Shown here one piece after another: positions 23,412-33,453 of a stretch of DNA of 64,000 nt. The position numbers and the translations under genes were made by a program. The first letter of the stretch is position 1. Each line of letters opens with the position of its first letter. The notes beneath the pieces were generated by a model, which was not told the origin of the DNA, did not search any database, and saw only the letters and a program-made list of their open reading frames with translations. This stretch comes from Clostridia bacterium (GTDB lineage: Bacteria > Bacillota > Clostridia > Christensenellales > Aristaeellaceae): positions 1 to 64,000 of the forward strand of contig JAFROK010000058.1 in assembly GCA_017429695.1 (NCBI GenBank). The letters run 5' to 3'.

Positions 23412-26246
23412 TCAGGGAATTACGGGCAGAACATTTGTCTCAGAATTGTCCGGTATGATGGGCAGAACATTCGTTTCAGAATCATCCGGTATGATGGGCA
23501 GAACATTCGCATTATTCTCCTGCTCTGCACTGTTTCCGGCAGGCAGCGCCGGTTCTTCGCCGGAATCGGACGGATTGCCCTGGTTCATGGTTTCAGGCAG
23601 GTCAACATATTCCAGCATGATATACCCTTTCAGGTCACCGTAGGCGGCCTGAGCCCATTTGGCTTCTTCGCCCAATGCATTGCTGCCAATGGCTGTCACC
23701 TGCACTTCTGCGCCGGAAGGAATCTGCGCCAGTGCATTGTAAGTGGTGCCGGCCATTTCCCGCAGATTCACTTTACGATTGGCAATGCCAATCTGATTCA
23801 TTTTTTCCCCGATCCGGTAAAACGGATAATAATGAACGGCAATCTGATGTTCTCCGCAGTACTGATCCGCGTAGGATCCGTAAAAAACATAGGCCGTCAG
23901 GTTCGGGCATTCATCCAGCGCATTTTCTCCGATCCGGGTCACGCTTTCCGGGAAATACAGTCTGTCCAGGCCCCCGAAGGCATAGAAAGCTTCCTCTTCT
24001 ATGGTCGTCACCGTATCGGGAATATGGATTGTGGAAATCCGGCTGCAGCCGTAAAAGGCAGCTTCCCCGATGATCTCCGTCCCCTCCGGAATGGTATAAG
24101 AAGTATATCCGACCCCGCCCGGGCAGCAGATCAGTCGATGTTCATTTTTATCAAAAACCATGCCGTCCACAATTTCATAATTCGGGTTTTCGGGTGAAAT
24201 TTCAATATCCGCCAGTTTTTCGCAATAGATAAACGGATTCGCTCCCAGCTTCACAATGCTGTCCGGAATGGTCACGGACTCCAGCGCTGTACATCCGAAA
24301 AAGGCCGAATCGCCGATTGCAGTCACCGATGATGGAATGGTCACTGATTTCAGGTCATACAGCATGGCGAATGCCACTTCCCCGACCGCTGTCACCGGAA
24401 TCCCGTCCAGCGTGTCCGGGAGGATGACTTCTGCTTCATTTCCGTTGTAATCGGTAATACAGGCCGTTCCGTCCTCCTGCAGCGTGTACTGGTAATCCCC
24501 GCACCAGGCACCCTGCGGCAGTTCCGGCAAAGGATCCGTATCCGGCTCTCCTTCGTCCGTATTCCCGACTGCACCTTCATCCTTGTTTTCGCCTGTGCTG
24601 CCACTGTCAGCTTCACCTTCTGTTCCGGGTTTCGTCCATTCGCCATCCGTACAGATGATATGCAGTTCATTCAGGGTTTTAAAAATCCAGCTTGAATAAT
24701 CCGTCCATGAGTTGTCATCCAGCGCCTGCCATTCCGCTTTCGTTCCGGCATAGTGAACAACACATCCCTCTGCGACGGGAAAAGCGGTTGGGTATCCATC
24801 GTTGTCCATCACAATCAGGGAATGCGGCAGGGACAGATCGGTCAGATTGCGGGCGCCAATGGTGCCCATACGCAGTACGCCTTCGGGTATTACCAGCTTT
24901 TCAAGCACCCGGTTGGTTTCGCTGTAATAATCCATGTCTACATAGACAACCGGCTTCCCGTGAATCTCTGAAGGTACTGTCACGCTGCTTTCGGTCCCGA
25001 TGTAGTCATTCACTGCGACGCAGTTCTCATATTCGGTAAATTCCCAATCTTCTTCCTTTTGCAGATCCGGTTCCCGGGTGGGATACAGCAGGATTTCTGC
25101 TTCTTCCATAAAGCGGGCATCACGAGGCAGGCGGTACATCGTCCGGTTCTTGTAAAAATAGATATAGTTTTTACCGAAAGTCAATGCTTCTGCCTCCCGG
25201 GCATCCCCGGTGATCAGCCGGGCATCATCGTCCTCCCCGATCGTTTTGGCGTAAAGGCCGTCCTCTTTGAAATAATAGAACTTTCCGTCCGCGATATTCA
25301 TGATTGCTCCATAATCGCCCCACAAATCGCTGTAGGTAGGGAACGGAATCTGATCGATCCGCTTATTCTCTGCGATATCCAGGAAATGAATGGTGTCATC
25401 TTTGAAAATGACCGCCATGTTGTCCTGTATAAAAATATAATCCCCGTGTCCCAGAGCCAACTCTTCGGAACAGGTAATCACCAGTTCCCGTTCTCCGCCG
25501 TTTACCGGCATACGATATATACAGTAACTTCCCCGTTCATACGGATTCTCCGCCATGGGATTAATATCCGGATAATAGACATAACCATCCTGAATATCGT
25601 AGAACTCAAACGGCGAGAAAAGGAAATCCCGGACATAAGCATCATCCACGCCTTCAATGCCGTCAATGTCATAATTAGAATACTGAATCTGTGTCTCCCA
25701 TTGTCTGGTTTCAGTTGTTGCCAGGTCAAGCGCCATCATTTTTCCGGTCCTGTTCCGGAAATAAATACAGTTTTCATTCGGATAGAAGGGTGGTTCACCA
25801 TTTGATCGTGTATTCATGCTTCCGATGGTGGTGGTTTCCCCGGAATCCAGATCCACGCGGGCCAGTATATCATCAATCTGATGCGGTTCGGTTGGCCAGT
25901 CGCGGACAAAGTAGAGTTGATTCCCAGCCGGTATCATGTATCTTCCCGAATTCAGTCCAAGGCCCCCAATATATGCTGCAGGAACAGACGCTAGCAGTTC
26001 CTTCTCTGCCCCCGGCACATCCGCAATCCGGTAAAACTCAACTGAGTCCGGCAGGCCTGTTTCCCTGCCGTCGTTCAGGAACCTGCCGGTCCATTCTGTG
26101 CTTGCAAAATACATATACCCGTCCTGGTAGGTATACAGCCCGCCGGAACTGAAAAGATTGCTGTTGTCCGCCCATGCGGCACTGATGAGTATCACAGCCA
26201 GGCATAGAGCAAAGCATAATGCATACCGGATTTTGATGTTTTTCAT
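23412..26246 (-). CDS. Large secreted leucine-rich-repeat surface protein with SH3-like domain
   Basis: A 944-residue exported protein. I start at 26246, eight bases after GGAGG, where a signal peptide begins (KIRYALCFALCLAVILISAAWA); the longer upstream frame lacks one. Residues 25-410 hold repeated YIYFYKN/NCIYFRNR-type strands resembling the DUF5050 beta-propeller. Two blocks of BspA-like LRR_5 repeats follow (TVPSEIHGKPVVYVD; SVTIPSSVTAIGDSAFFGC), separated by an acidic Ser/Thr/Pro linker. Near residue 855 comes an SH3-like domain (KVNLREMAGTTYNALA), then a C-terminal tail of NVLPIIPD repeats. No LPXTG signal is seen. A role in adhesion or substrate binding is usual for BspA-type proteins. 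Confidence 0.85.
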   Translation of the reverse strand: MKNIKIRYALCFALCLAVILISAAWADNSNLFSSGGLYTYQDGYMYFASTEWTGRFLNDGRETGLPDSVEFYRIADVPGAEKELLASVPAAYIGGLGLNSGRYMIPAGNQLYFVRDWPTEPHQIDDILARVDLDSGETTTIGSMNTRSNGEPPFYPNENCIYFRNRTGKMMALDLATTETRQWETQIQYSNYDIDGIEGVDDAYVRDFLFSPFEFYDIQDGYVYYPDINPMAENPYERGSYCIYRMPVNGGERELVITCSEELALGHGDYIFIQDNMAVIFKDDTIHFLDIAENKRIDQIPFPTYSDLWGDYGAIMNIADGKFYYFKEDGLYAKTIGEDDDARLITGDAREAEALTFGKNYIYFYKNRTMYRLPRDARFMEEAEILLYPTREPDLQKEEDWEFTEYENCVAVNDYIGTESSVTVPSEIHGKPVVYVDMDYYSETNRVLEKLVIPEGVLRMGTIGARNLTDLSLPHSLIVMDNDGYPTAFPVAEGCVVHYAGTKAEWQALDDNSWTDYSSWIFKTLNELHIICTDGEWTKPGTEGEADSGSTGENKDEGAVGNTDEGEPDTDPLPELPQGAWCGDYQYTLQEDGTACITDYNGNEAEVILPDTLDGIPVTAVGEVAFAMLYDLKSVTIPSSVTAIGDSAFFGCTALESVTIPDSIVKLGANPFIYCEKLADIEISPENPNYEIVDGMVFDKNEHRLICCPGGVGYTSYTIPEGTEIIGEAAFYGCSRISTIHIPDTVTTIEEEAFYAFGGLDRLYFPESVTRIGENALDECPNLTAYVFYGSYADQYCGEHQIAVHYYPFYRIGEKMNQIGIANRKVNLREMAGTTYNALAQIPSGAEVQVTAIGSNALGEEAKWAQAAYGDLKGYIMLEYVDLPETMNQGNPSDSGEEPALPAGNSAEQENNANVLPIIPDDSETNVLPIIPDNSETNVLPVIP
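23424..23514 (-). repeat. 36-bp tandem repeat at the 3' end of the LRR gene
   Basis: Units at 23424-23459 and 23460-23495 plus a partial third unit differ at a few bases. Each unit encodes NVLPIIPDxSET, and the last unit ends the protein at NVLPVIP. Confidence 0.9.
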
Positions 26247-26491
26247 GGAGAAATCCTCCTTTTCAGCGGCGGAACACACATCCCATGTGTCCTCTCCGTC
26301 GCATCTTTTCTCATCTTGCGGACATTTTACCATGAACGCATGGGGATCGTCCATATGAAATTAGGACAACAGCGGCAACCGGGCCATGGGTCGTGTACGA
26401 TCGGTTGCTTGCAGGAAAGCGATTGATTCATCCGGCATTCTGTATGTGACTGTCCCTTTTGCTTTTTGAAGTGTTTCTTTCCTTCTTTTCC

Positions 26492-26519
26492 TTGCATTTC
26501 GCCGGTTTTTTGCTATAAT
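26492..26519 (+). promoter_or_regulatory. Promoter of the Ig-like / ABC transporter operon
   Basis: TTGCAT (26492-26497) and a perfect TATAAT (26514-26519) are 16 bp apart. They precede a leader of about 180 nt before the ATG at 26703. The 456-bp divergent gap 26247-26702 otherwise shows only AT-rich sequence. Confidence 0.65.
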
Positions 26520-26702
26520 ACAGTTGCATTGTAGCTGAACATACAGTTACCTCAAAAACGATCTTCTTTTGTCTTTGAAGTAAGAAGTATAATCAGCACA
26601 TTGTACCGGAAATCCGAATGTAAAACTGTTTCCGGGTCAGTACGACCTGCAGCGTCTGCAGGGGAATGCCCGGATGATATTTTCGACAGGAGATGGCAGG
26701 AA

Positions 26703-28097
26703 ATGGCAGGAACCAGGCATATGGCGCGTGCGCTTTGTGTGCTGCTTCTTGCTGCGCTATTTACTTTGATTTCTCCTGCTGATGGAGTTGTTTACGCGGA
26801 GGAACCGGCTGTTTCTCCGGCGGATGTTTCTGATCCTGCCTCCGGGATACTGTCCCTGGATTATACGGAGCTGACGCTGAGCAAGGGGAAAGCACGGAAG
26901 ATTTCAGCCTATGTTTCCGGTCTGCCGGAAGGGGTAAAGACCGAGCGGAACTATGAATGGACTTCTTCCGATCCCGATGTGGCTGTTTATCTGCGGGGGG
27001 ATATCAAGGCGCTCAGCGGCGGACAGGCGGATATTACCTGTTCCGTTTCGCTGTCGGACGGATCGGTGCTGTCGGCGGTATGCCGGGTAACGGTCCATGT
27101 GCCGGTTGCCTCGGTGAAGTTTGTTTCCGGCGACCTGAGCGTTATGGAAGGCGACTCCTTTGTGCCGGATGTACAGGTGCTGCCGGAGGATGCAAGCAAT
27201 CCGGCTGTTGTATTCTCCAGTTCGGATGAGCAGGTTGTGGCTTTGCAGGAGGACGGTTCATTGTTCGCCGCTGCTATCGGCCGGGCCGTAATTACAGTCC
27301 GGTCGGCGGACAATCCGGAGAAGCGGGCCCAAACCAAGGTCACCGTAACGCGGCGCATCGGCAAATGCGACCGGGTATTGACGTTCCAGGGCATTCCCTG
27401 GGAAAGCAGCAATGAAACCTGTTTTTCGATGCTGAAGGAATCCGGGTTTATCAGCGAAAACGTACAACCCCACAGCAGCTTCAGCACTTCCGGCTGGCAC
27501 TGGCCTGAAAATGACCTGTTTTTCAGCCAGATCAGTACCTGGCGGACCCTGCCCGTTGTATTTTCCGACCGGAGAATTGGCGCGGAACGGTCAACGCTGA
27601 ACCCGCTGAAAACCGTCGGGGGATACCTGCCGCAGACCTCCACACTGGTTTACCTGAACGGGATCGGGGCGGACGGGAAAGTGGATCCGGAAATCACCCG
27701 GCTCATCGGGGTATATTTCAGCTTTGATAACCGGCATGAGAAAGGCACAGAAGTTTTTACCGGGCTGCTGGAGCGGCTGGAAAAAGAATACGGCGAATTT
27801 ACCCGCTATGCATCCCGGTACCTGGCCCGGTATTATCCGGATCTGTATGCGTCGGTCAGTGCCCAGCTTGCCGAGGCGCAGGAATATGATATCCAGCTAC
27901 CCGGCAGCAGCCAGTACCTCGGAGAAGGCGTTGTATGCACCATGTACGGCCGGAACAATACCGGCATTATGCTGAGCATGGATACCAGCGGAACGGTGAC
28001 CCTGTTCTACGGACGGACGGACGCGGAAACCATGATCCGCGATGTGGCGGATATCCTGGATAACGAAACGGTGGAACTGGAAGACGCCGGCGTATAA
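26703..28097 (+). CDS. Exported Ig-like (BIG2) domain protein
   Basis: A 464-residue exported protein. The ATG at 26703 follows AGGAG by ten bases and leads into a signal peptide (ARALCVLLLAALFTLISPA). Two bacterial Ig-like domains of the BIG2 type follow: LSLDYTELTLSKGKARKISA with WTSSDPDVAVY near residue 100, and VKFVSGDLSVMEGDSF with FSSSDEQVVALQEDGSLFA near 190. Residues 220-464 form a domain I do not recognise (TFQGIPWESSNETCFSML; GRNNTGIMLSMDTSG). It is the first gene of a four-gene operon ending in a MacB-type ABC transporter, which may export or be regulated through it. Confidence 0.8.
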   Translation: MAGTRHMARALCVLLLAALFTLISPADGVVYAEEPAVSPADVSDPASGILSLDYTELTLSKGKARKISAYVSGLPEGVKTERNYEWTSSDPDVAVYLRGDIKALSGGQADITCSVSLSDGSVLSAVCRVTVHVPVASVKFVSGDLSVMEGDSFVPDVQVLPEDASNPAVVFSSSDEQVVALQEDGSLFAAAIGRAVITVRSADNPEKRAQTKVTVTRRIGKCDRVLTFQGIPWESSNETCFSMLKESGFISENVQPHSSFSTSGWHWPENDLFFSQISTWRTLPVVFSDRRIGAERSTLNPLKTVGGYLPQTSTLVYLNGIGADGKVDPEITRLIGVYFSFDNRHEKGTEVFTGLLERLEKEYGEFTRYASRYLARYYPDLYASVSAQLAEAQEYDIQLPGSSQYLGEGVVCTMYGRNNTGIMLSMDTSGTVTLFYGRTDAETMIRDVADILDNETVELEDAGV

Positions 28098-28131
28098 AAT
28101 AACGAACAATTTGGAACGGAGGAATCCCGGT

Positions 28132-29277
28132 ATGAAAAAAGCAATGTGTATCCTTCTGGCAGTCCTGATGGTGCTCTCCTGCCTCCCCGTGCTGGTTGAA
28201 GGGCAGAATACGGGCGAAGAAGAAAGCGCTTTCCTGCAGGTTCCTGGCACGGAACCGGTACCTGTTTATGAAAAAACAACAGACACGGAAAAATCCGGTT
28301 TCCTGGAACCCGGCCAGCTTTGCGGCCTCCTGCAGGAGGTGACGGAGTCAGGCACAAACTGGTACCTGGTCATTTATATGGACAGGGCCGTGAAAGAAGA
28401 AAAGAAAGCCGCCATCGGATATGTGAAAGCGGACCAGCTGAAGCGGCTCACCCAGGCGGAGTTCCAGACCCTCATTGCGGATTCGGATACCCTTAACGAA
28501 GTGCTGAGCCTGCTGGAGGCATCGGAAGAATATCTCAGTGGCTCCGCGGATGAAACTTCGCAGTCCTCTGCCGCCGGCCAGGGCGGAAGCAGCGAAAAAA
28601 ATGCGCTCCCGGCTACCATTGAGGAATTCCGGGATTTCTACAAAAACACCATGAACACCCTGAAGGATGTTTTCAGCAAGGATCTGACCGCGGGCCTGGA
28701 CAATGCCATGGACCAGGTGAAAGACCTGGGCAAAAAGGCAGTGGACGCCGGAGCGGACATTATTGAATCCGTAGCCGACGGAGCCGCCAAATTCGCCAAT
28801 GAAGTGAAGGACAACGTGATTCCGGAGATTTCCGACGCGCTGAGCGACGGCTTTGAAAAAGCGAAGGATTTCGTGGAAGAAGCGCTGCCGGAAGCAAAAG
28901 AAAAAGTCACCGATGCCGTGGATAGCATGAAGGATGCACTTCCCGAAGACTTGAATGATGCGTTGAAAGACATCCGGGATAATATTGGCTCCATGCGGGA
29001 CAGCCTGAAGGACGCGATTCCGGATCTGAAGGAAAAAGCCATTGATCTTTATGATCAATTCAGCGATAATACCGGAGACCGCATTATCAACGCCTCCGAA
29101 ACGCTTGAAGGCTTGATTGAGAAGGTTTCTTCGATGAGTCTCGTCTTTGACGCGCTTCCGACTGTTGTAAGCACCATCGGGGAGACCGTCAAGGAAGATG
29201 GCATTATTGAAGGCGCAAATCAGGCAATCAGTACCGTAAATGCCATCATCAACCTGATTAATATAATGAATGACTAA
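28132..29277 (+). CDS. Exported SH3-like protein with long amphipathic helical region
   Basis: A 381-residue protein starting at the ATG at 28132 after GGAGG. A signal peptide (KKAMCILLAVLMVLSCLP) is followed by an SH3-like region at about residues 27-105 (EPVPVYEKTTDTEKSGFLE; WYLVIYM). From about residue 160 the protein is a run of amphipathic helices with an 11-residue-like rhythm (AMDQVKDLGKKAVDAGAD; FEKAKDFVEEALPEAKEKV), like apolipoprotein or LEA proteins. No family is certain. It lies 34 bp after the Ig-like gene and overlaps the ATPase gene by 8 bp, so it is translationally coupled to the transporter. Confidence 0.7.
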   Translation: MKKAMCILLAVLMVLSCLPVLVEGQNTGEEESAFLQVPGTEPVPVYEKTTDTEKSGFLEPGQLCGLLQEVTESGTNWYLVIYMDRAVKEEKKAAIGYVKADQLKRLTQAEFQTLIADSDTLNEVLSLLEASEEYLSGSADETSQSSAAGQGGSSEKNALPATIEEFRDFYKNTMNTLKDVFSKDLTAGLDNAMDQVKDLGKKAVDAGADIIESVADGAAKFANEVKDNVIPEISDALSDGFEKAKDFVEEALPEAKEKVTDAVDSMKDALPEDLNDALKDIRDNIGSMRDSLKDAIPDLKEKAIDLYDQFSDNTGDRIINASETLEGLIEKVSSMSLVFDALPTVVSTIGETVKEDGIIEGANQAISTVNAIINLINIMND

Positions 29278-30010
29278 TATGGGAGGAAGAGCGGCAATCC
29301 GTGAAAACAGAATAGCCCTTTCCGCACGGAATCTGGTCAAAGCATACGGCTCTGACCAGAACAGGACCGTTGCGCTCAATGACGTCAGCCTGGACATCCG
29401 CACCGGAGAACTGCTGGTCATTCTCGGTTCCAGTGGCAGCGGAAAATCCACCCTGCTGAACATGTTGGGCGGCATGGACCAGCCGGACAGCGGATCCGTA
29501 TATCTCGGCGGCGTTGCCGTTTCCGGCATGAGCGACCGGGAGCTGACCCGCTACAGGCGGGACCACGTCGGTTTTGTGTTCCAGAATTTCAACCTGATTG
29601 CCGAGCTGACCGCCCTGGAAAACATCAGCCTCACTGCCGATACCCGGAATGATCCGGATATCGCGGAGCATATGCTGGAACTTGTTGGTCTCAGTGAAAA
29701 GCGGAATAATTATCCCGCCCAGTTATCCGGCGGACAGCAGCAGCGCGTTTCCATTGCCCGGGCGCTTGCCAAAAACCCCGCCCTGCTTTTGTGCGACGAA
29801 CCGACCGGCGCGCTGGATTCCGAAACCGGGCGGCAGATCCTGATCCAGCTGGAAGACCTGGTACGTTCCTGGGGCAAAACAGTGGTCATCGTAACCCATA
29901 CAAAGGAAATGAGCCGCATGGCGGACCGGATTGTTGTCCTCCGGAACGGGAGCATTATCCGGGATGAAATGAACGGGCAGGTTATACCGGCCCGGGAAAT
30001 TGAATGGTAG
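29270..30010 (+). CDS. MacB/LolD-type ABC transporter ATP-binding protein
   Basis: A 246-residue ATPase. Walker A is GSSGSGKST near residue 55, the family phrase LNMLGGMDQPDSG follows, Q-loop VFQNFNLIAELTALEN near 103, signature LSGGQQQRVSIARAL near 150 and Walker B LLLCDEPTGALDS near 172. The RYRRDHVGFVFQNFNL phrase is typical of ATPases paired with FtsX-type permeases, which move peptides, lipoproteins or cell-wall regulators rather than small nutrients. The start could be the ATG at 29270 or 29279; neither has a clear ribosome site, consistent with coupling to the overlapping upstream gene. Confidence 0.92.
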   Translation: MTNMGGRAAIRENRIALSARNLVKAYGSDQNRTVALNDVSLDIRTGELLVILGSSGSGKSTLLNMLGGMDQPDSGSVYLGGVAVSGMSDRELTRYRRDHVGFVFQNFNLIAELTALENISLTADTRNDPDIAEHMLELVGLSEKRNNYPAQLSGGQQQRVSIARALAKNPALLLCDEPTGALDSETGRQILIQLEDLVRSWGKTVVIVTHTKEMSRMADRIVVLRNGSIIRDEMNGQVIPAREIEW

Positions 30011-30014
30011 CAAC

Positions 30015-33000
30015 ATGAAGGGATCGCTGCTGCGCGGATTTTTTATCCGCTTCAGGAAAATGCTCATCGCGATGTTCCTGATCGTTGTGTTCTGTTCAGG
30101 TGTCGTTGTCGGCTTTTTTAACACTCAGGCATCCCTGAATTATACCGTCAATCGGTATATATCGGATTTTAACGTCCCGGATGCTGTCATTTCAACAAAC
30201 ATCACAGAAAGTAACGCGGAGGAAACCCTCCTGGCCATTCCGGGCATTGCCGGCGTTGAGAGCCGCCTGACCGGAATGGTACAGTTTTACGCCTCCTCAG
30301 GCCGTCTCCTGACCGCATATGTCGCCACGCTGGATCAGGAAGCTGTTCAGAAGCTGTACAGCTGGGTGCAGCTGGATACCCCGACGGATGATTATGTACT
30401 GATCGACCAGTATTTCGCACAGCAGAACCATATTTCCATCGGGGATGAAATTCTTGTCACGTCAGAGGAGGAACAAAGGCCTTTCTTGGTGGCCGCGATC
30501 ATCTCCGCACCGGAAACGCTCTTCGGCAACAAGATTGACGGGCTCAGCCGGAACTATTCGGATATCGGGTTTATGTATGCGCCGGTATCCATCCTGGCCA
30601 GGGAAACAGAAAAAGAATTTTCCCGGATGATGGCAGAGTGGGAAGAGCGTCATCAGGAATTCCTGCAGGTGAAGCAGGAAGCGGATGATGCCTGGGCGCA
30701 GGGAGAACAGGAACTGGCCGGCGCGCAGCAGGAGCTGGAAAGCCGTCAGGCGGAGTTTGAGCAGGCTCAGCAGGAACTGCGCGGGCAAATCAGAACCCTG
30801 ACGGATGCCAGGGTACAACTGATGCTGGGCCGGATGGAACTGGATGAGGCCGGAGATGTCGCGGCTGAGCATAAAACAAAGCTGGAAGAAGCGCTGGCCA
30901 AATCATATGGGCAGATGCTGGAGCTGGAGGACCGTCAGGCGGATACGGAAGAAATCCGGAACAGCCTCAACTCCCTCCTGGTCCGCCTGGAGGATGCCCG
31001 GGGCCGCCTCACCGCCGCGCGGAACCGCCTTACTCAAAGTGCCGGAACCTTGCGGGTTACCCTCACTGCGCTGCAGGAAGCCAAAAGCGTCTGGGACGGA
31101 ATCCACGATTTCAGCGGCGAAACATATCTGCCGGAGATCGTCCAGAACCAGGCGGATATGACCGTTTCTGAAATCGAAGATAAACTGAAGGATCGAGGCA
31201 TCACCCCTGAATCACTGGACGAGGCGATTTCGGAGGTCAATTTCGGCACCGCTCAGCTGAAGCAGGGACAGCAGCGGATCCAGGACGGCATCGGGCAAAT
31301 CAGCCAGGTTTACCTGCCGGAGGTCCGTGCCGGCCTGGAAGAAGCGGAACAGGGGCTCGAGCTGATTGCCCTGACCCGGGAAAGCCTGAAAACCGGAATT
31401 GCCACCATGGAGGATGCGCTTCAATCGATTGCTGATTTTGAAGCGCAGGAACCGGAAAACCGGAAAATACTGGAGGAAAAGCTGCAGGAAGTCGAGGATG
31501 GGCTGAATGCCATCTATGCCGGCCTCAGCGAGGGCGAAACAGCATTGGCGGAAGGCCGGGAACAGCTGGACAGCAAAAAGGAGGAGGCGCTCAAAGCCCG
31601 GCAGGAATCCGAGGCGGCCCTGTCTGAAGGCGAAGAAAGCCTGAATGAGGCCCTGGAGGAGCTCAATGCCTGGGAGGGATATACGCCCCTGCGCAATGAG
31701 TTCCGGATTACCTTTGAGCCGGATGTAGCTGACCGGCAGGCTGTGCTGGATGCCGCTGCCGCCGCGCTGGGAGATGTGGTAACAGACAGCGAGCTGTATG
31801 AAAACAGCCAGCTTTTCCGTAAGTTCAGGGATATTTTGTCACCATGGGACACGATGACTGTTTTTATCCCGCTGGTCATCCTGGTGCTTGTCATGATGGT
31901 GATTTTCCTGTTCTCCTCCATGATTGTCCGGCAAAGCCGGCGGGAAATCGGCGTCCTGCGGGCGTTGGGATTCAGTCTCCGGCAGGTCCGGGGCCTGTTC
32001 TGCATGGCTTCATTCCTGATGATGATTCCGGCGCTTGCTGCTGGTATCGCCCTCAGTATGCCGATAAAAAGCATCGTCGACAACGCCTGGATGAACGCTT
32101 ATCATCTGCCCTTCCATCAATCTTTCTTTGATGTCGGAAAGGCTGTGCTCGCTTCCCTTGGGATGGTCGTCGCCTCGCAGGCTGCCATCCTGCTCAGCAC
32201 GATCCCGGTCAGCCGGATCCAGCCCGTGGAGATCATCAGCCGGCAGGCCAATATTCGCCGGCCGGTATCCGAAAAGTGGACCCGTATCCTCCGCCGGACA
32301 AAACCGATGCTCAAAATGAGCCTGCTGAGCCTGATGCGGAACAGGCTGCAGTTCTTTGCTTCCGCGGTCTGCGTAACCGCGTCGGTTGCTATTCTTTTCT
32401 TCTCCATGTCATTTATCGTTTCCAAAGACGATATTATCGAGGAGATGTTTGTGCGCCGGATTCATTATGACTGCCAGGTGTATTTTTCCGCCAAACCCAC
32501 GCCGGAACAGGAGGAAGGCATCCGCACGCAGTCCTGGATTGCCCAGGTGGATTCCGTCCGCACTTATTCCGCAGAAGCAGTATCCGGACACGATTCCGTG
32601 CCGGTCACCGTAATGGCACTGAAAGAAGAGGCTTCGCTGCTGTCTGTCCCGGATGAGCATGGGCGCATCATGGACCTGCCACATGAAGGGATTGTCCTGG
32701 CCATCGATGATGCCAGAAAGCTGGGTGTGCAGAAAGGGGATACGGTGACGATAGCCGGTGTTTCGCTGACAGTTGCGGGCATTTCCCGCCAGTCCGGCAA
32801 TGTCTATTCCTACTGTTCCCTCACCCAGGCCGAAGCACTGGGTGAACCGGATCAGTATATGTGGCTGGTCAGACTGAACGGGGATAACGACCAGGAACTG
32901 ATCGGCTGGCTGAAGGACAGCGAGAACTATATCATGACGGTAATCACGCAAATCCTGTCCGACGGCATCAACGAACTGCACGCTCCCTATGACCTGATCG

Positions 33001-33389
33001 GCTGGCTCATTGCCGGTTTCGCGGTTGTGCTGGGACTGTTCATTATTGTCAATACAAACCAGACCAACCTGCAGAACCACAAAAAGGAACTCAGCATCCT
33101 CCGGGCCATCGGTTTCCAGCGCAGGGAAATTTCCCTGCACTGGTTCTCCCATGCGGTGCTCTACTTCCTGATCTCCCTGGCCCTGGGACTTCCGCTGGGA
33201 TATGAGCTCAGCGTCATCACGCTGAAAAAAGTCGGCGCGGCTTCCCATCAGTTTTTCTATGTTTCATCGCCGTACCAGTATGTGATGACCATCGGAATCC
33301 TGTTCCTGTTCCTGCTGCTGGCCCATCTGTTATCCATGCATTCCCTGAAAAAATGGAACCTGGTGGAAAGCGTCCGGGATAAGGAATAA
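30015..33389 (+). CDS. FtsX-type ABC transporter permease with long extracytoplasmic coiled coil
   Basis: A 1124-residue membrane protein starting at the ATG four bases after the ATPase stop. One membrane helix lies near residues 15-35, then a MacB-type extracytoplasmic domain. Residues about 200-550 are a Glu/Gln/Ala-rich coiled coil (GEQELAGAQQELESRQ; LEEAEQGLELIALTRESL). The first FtsX core follows near 605-740 (RQSRREIGVLRALGFSLRQV), and a second helix and domain near 765-990 lead to the last FtsX core (NHKKELSILRAIGFQRREI). The two FtsX cores each carry the ATPase-coupling helix. The coiled coil probably reaches the wall, as in other Gram-positive YhgE-like or FtsX relatives. The exported proteins encoded upstream are candidate partners. 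Confidence 0.9.
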   Translation: MKGSLLRGFFIRFRKMLIAMFLIVVFCSGVVVGFFNTQASLNYTVNRYISDFNVPDAVISTNITESNAEETLLAIPGIAGVESRLTGMVQFYASSGRLLTAYVATLDQEAVQKLYSWVQLDTPTDDYVLIDQYFAQQNHISIGDEILVTSEEEQRPFLVAAIISAPETLFGNKIDGLSRNYSDIGFMYAPVSILARETEKEFSRMMAEWEERHQEFLQVKQEADDAWAQGEQELAGAQQELESRQAEFEQAQQELRGQIRTLTDARVQLMLGRMELDEAGDVAAEHKTKLEEALAKSYGQMLELEDRQADTEEIRNSLNSLLVRLEDARGRLTAARNRLTQSAGTLRVTLTALQEAKSVWDGIHDFSGETYLPEIVQNQADMTVSEIEDKLKDRGITPESLDEAISEVNFGTAQLKQGQQRIQDGIGQISQVYLPEVRAGLEEAEQGLELIALTRESLKTGIATMEDALQSIADFEAQEPENRKILEEKLQEVEDGLNAIYAGLSEGETALAEGREQLDSKKEEALKARQESEAALSEGEESLNEALEELNAWEGYTPLRNEFRITFEPDVADRQAVLDAAAAALGDVVTDSELYENSQLFRKFRDILSPWDTMTVFIPLVILVLVMMVIFLFSSMIVRQSRREIGVLRALGFSLRQVRGLFCMASFLMMIPALAAGIALSMPIKSIVDNAWMNAYHLPFHQSFFDVGKAVLASLGMVVASQAAILLSTIPVSRIQPVEIISRQANIRRPVSEKWTRILRRTKPMLKMSLLSLMRNRLQFFASAVCVTASVAILFFSMSFIVSKDDIIEEMFVRRIHYDCQVYFSAKPTPEQEEGIRTQSWIAQVDSVRTYSAEAVSGHDSVPVTVMALKEEASLLSVPDEHGRIMDLPHEGIVLAIDDARKLGVQKGDTVTIAGVSLTVAGISRQSGNVYSYCSLTQAEALGEPDQYMWLVRLNGDNDQELIGWLKDSENYIMTVITQILSDGINELHAPYDLIGWLIAGFAVVLGLFIIVNTNQTNLQNHKKELSILRAIGFQRREISLHWFSHAVLYFLISLALGLPLGYELSVITLKKVGAASHQFFYVSSPYQYVMTIGILFLFLLLAHLLSMHSLKKWNLVESVRDKE

Positions 33390-33397
33390 ACCCGGGA

Positions 33398-33426
33398 TTG
33401 ACGAAGCGGCTGTATGCGCATATAAT
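33398..33426 (+). promoter_or_regulatory. Promoter of the FMN riboswitch-ribU transcript
   Basis: TTGACG (33398-33403) and a perfect TATAAT (33421-33426) are 17 bp apart. Transcription would start about 20 bases ahead of the riboswitch. Confidence 0.85.
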
Positions 33427-33453
33427 ATGTCCGTACATTGCGTACCACTTAAA

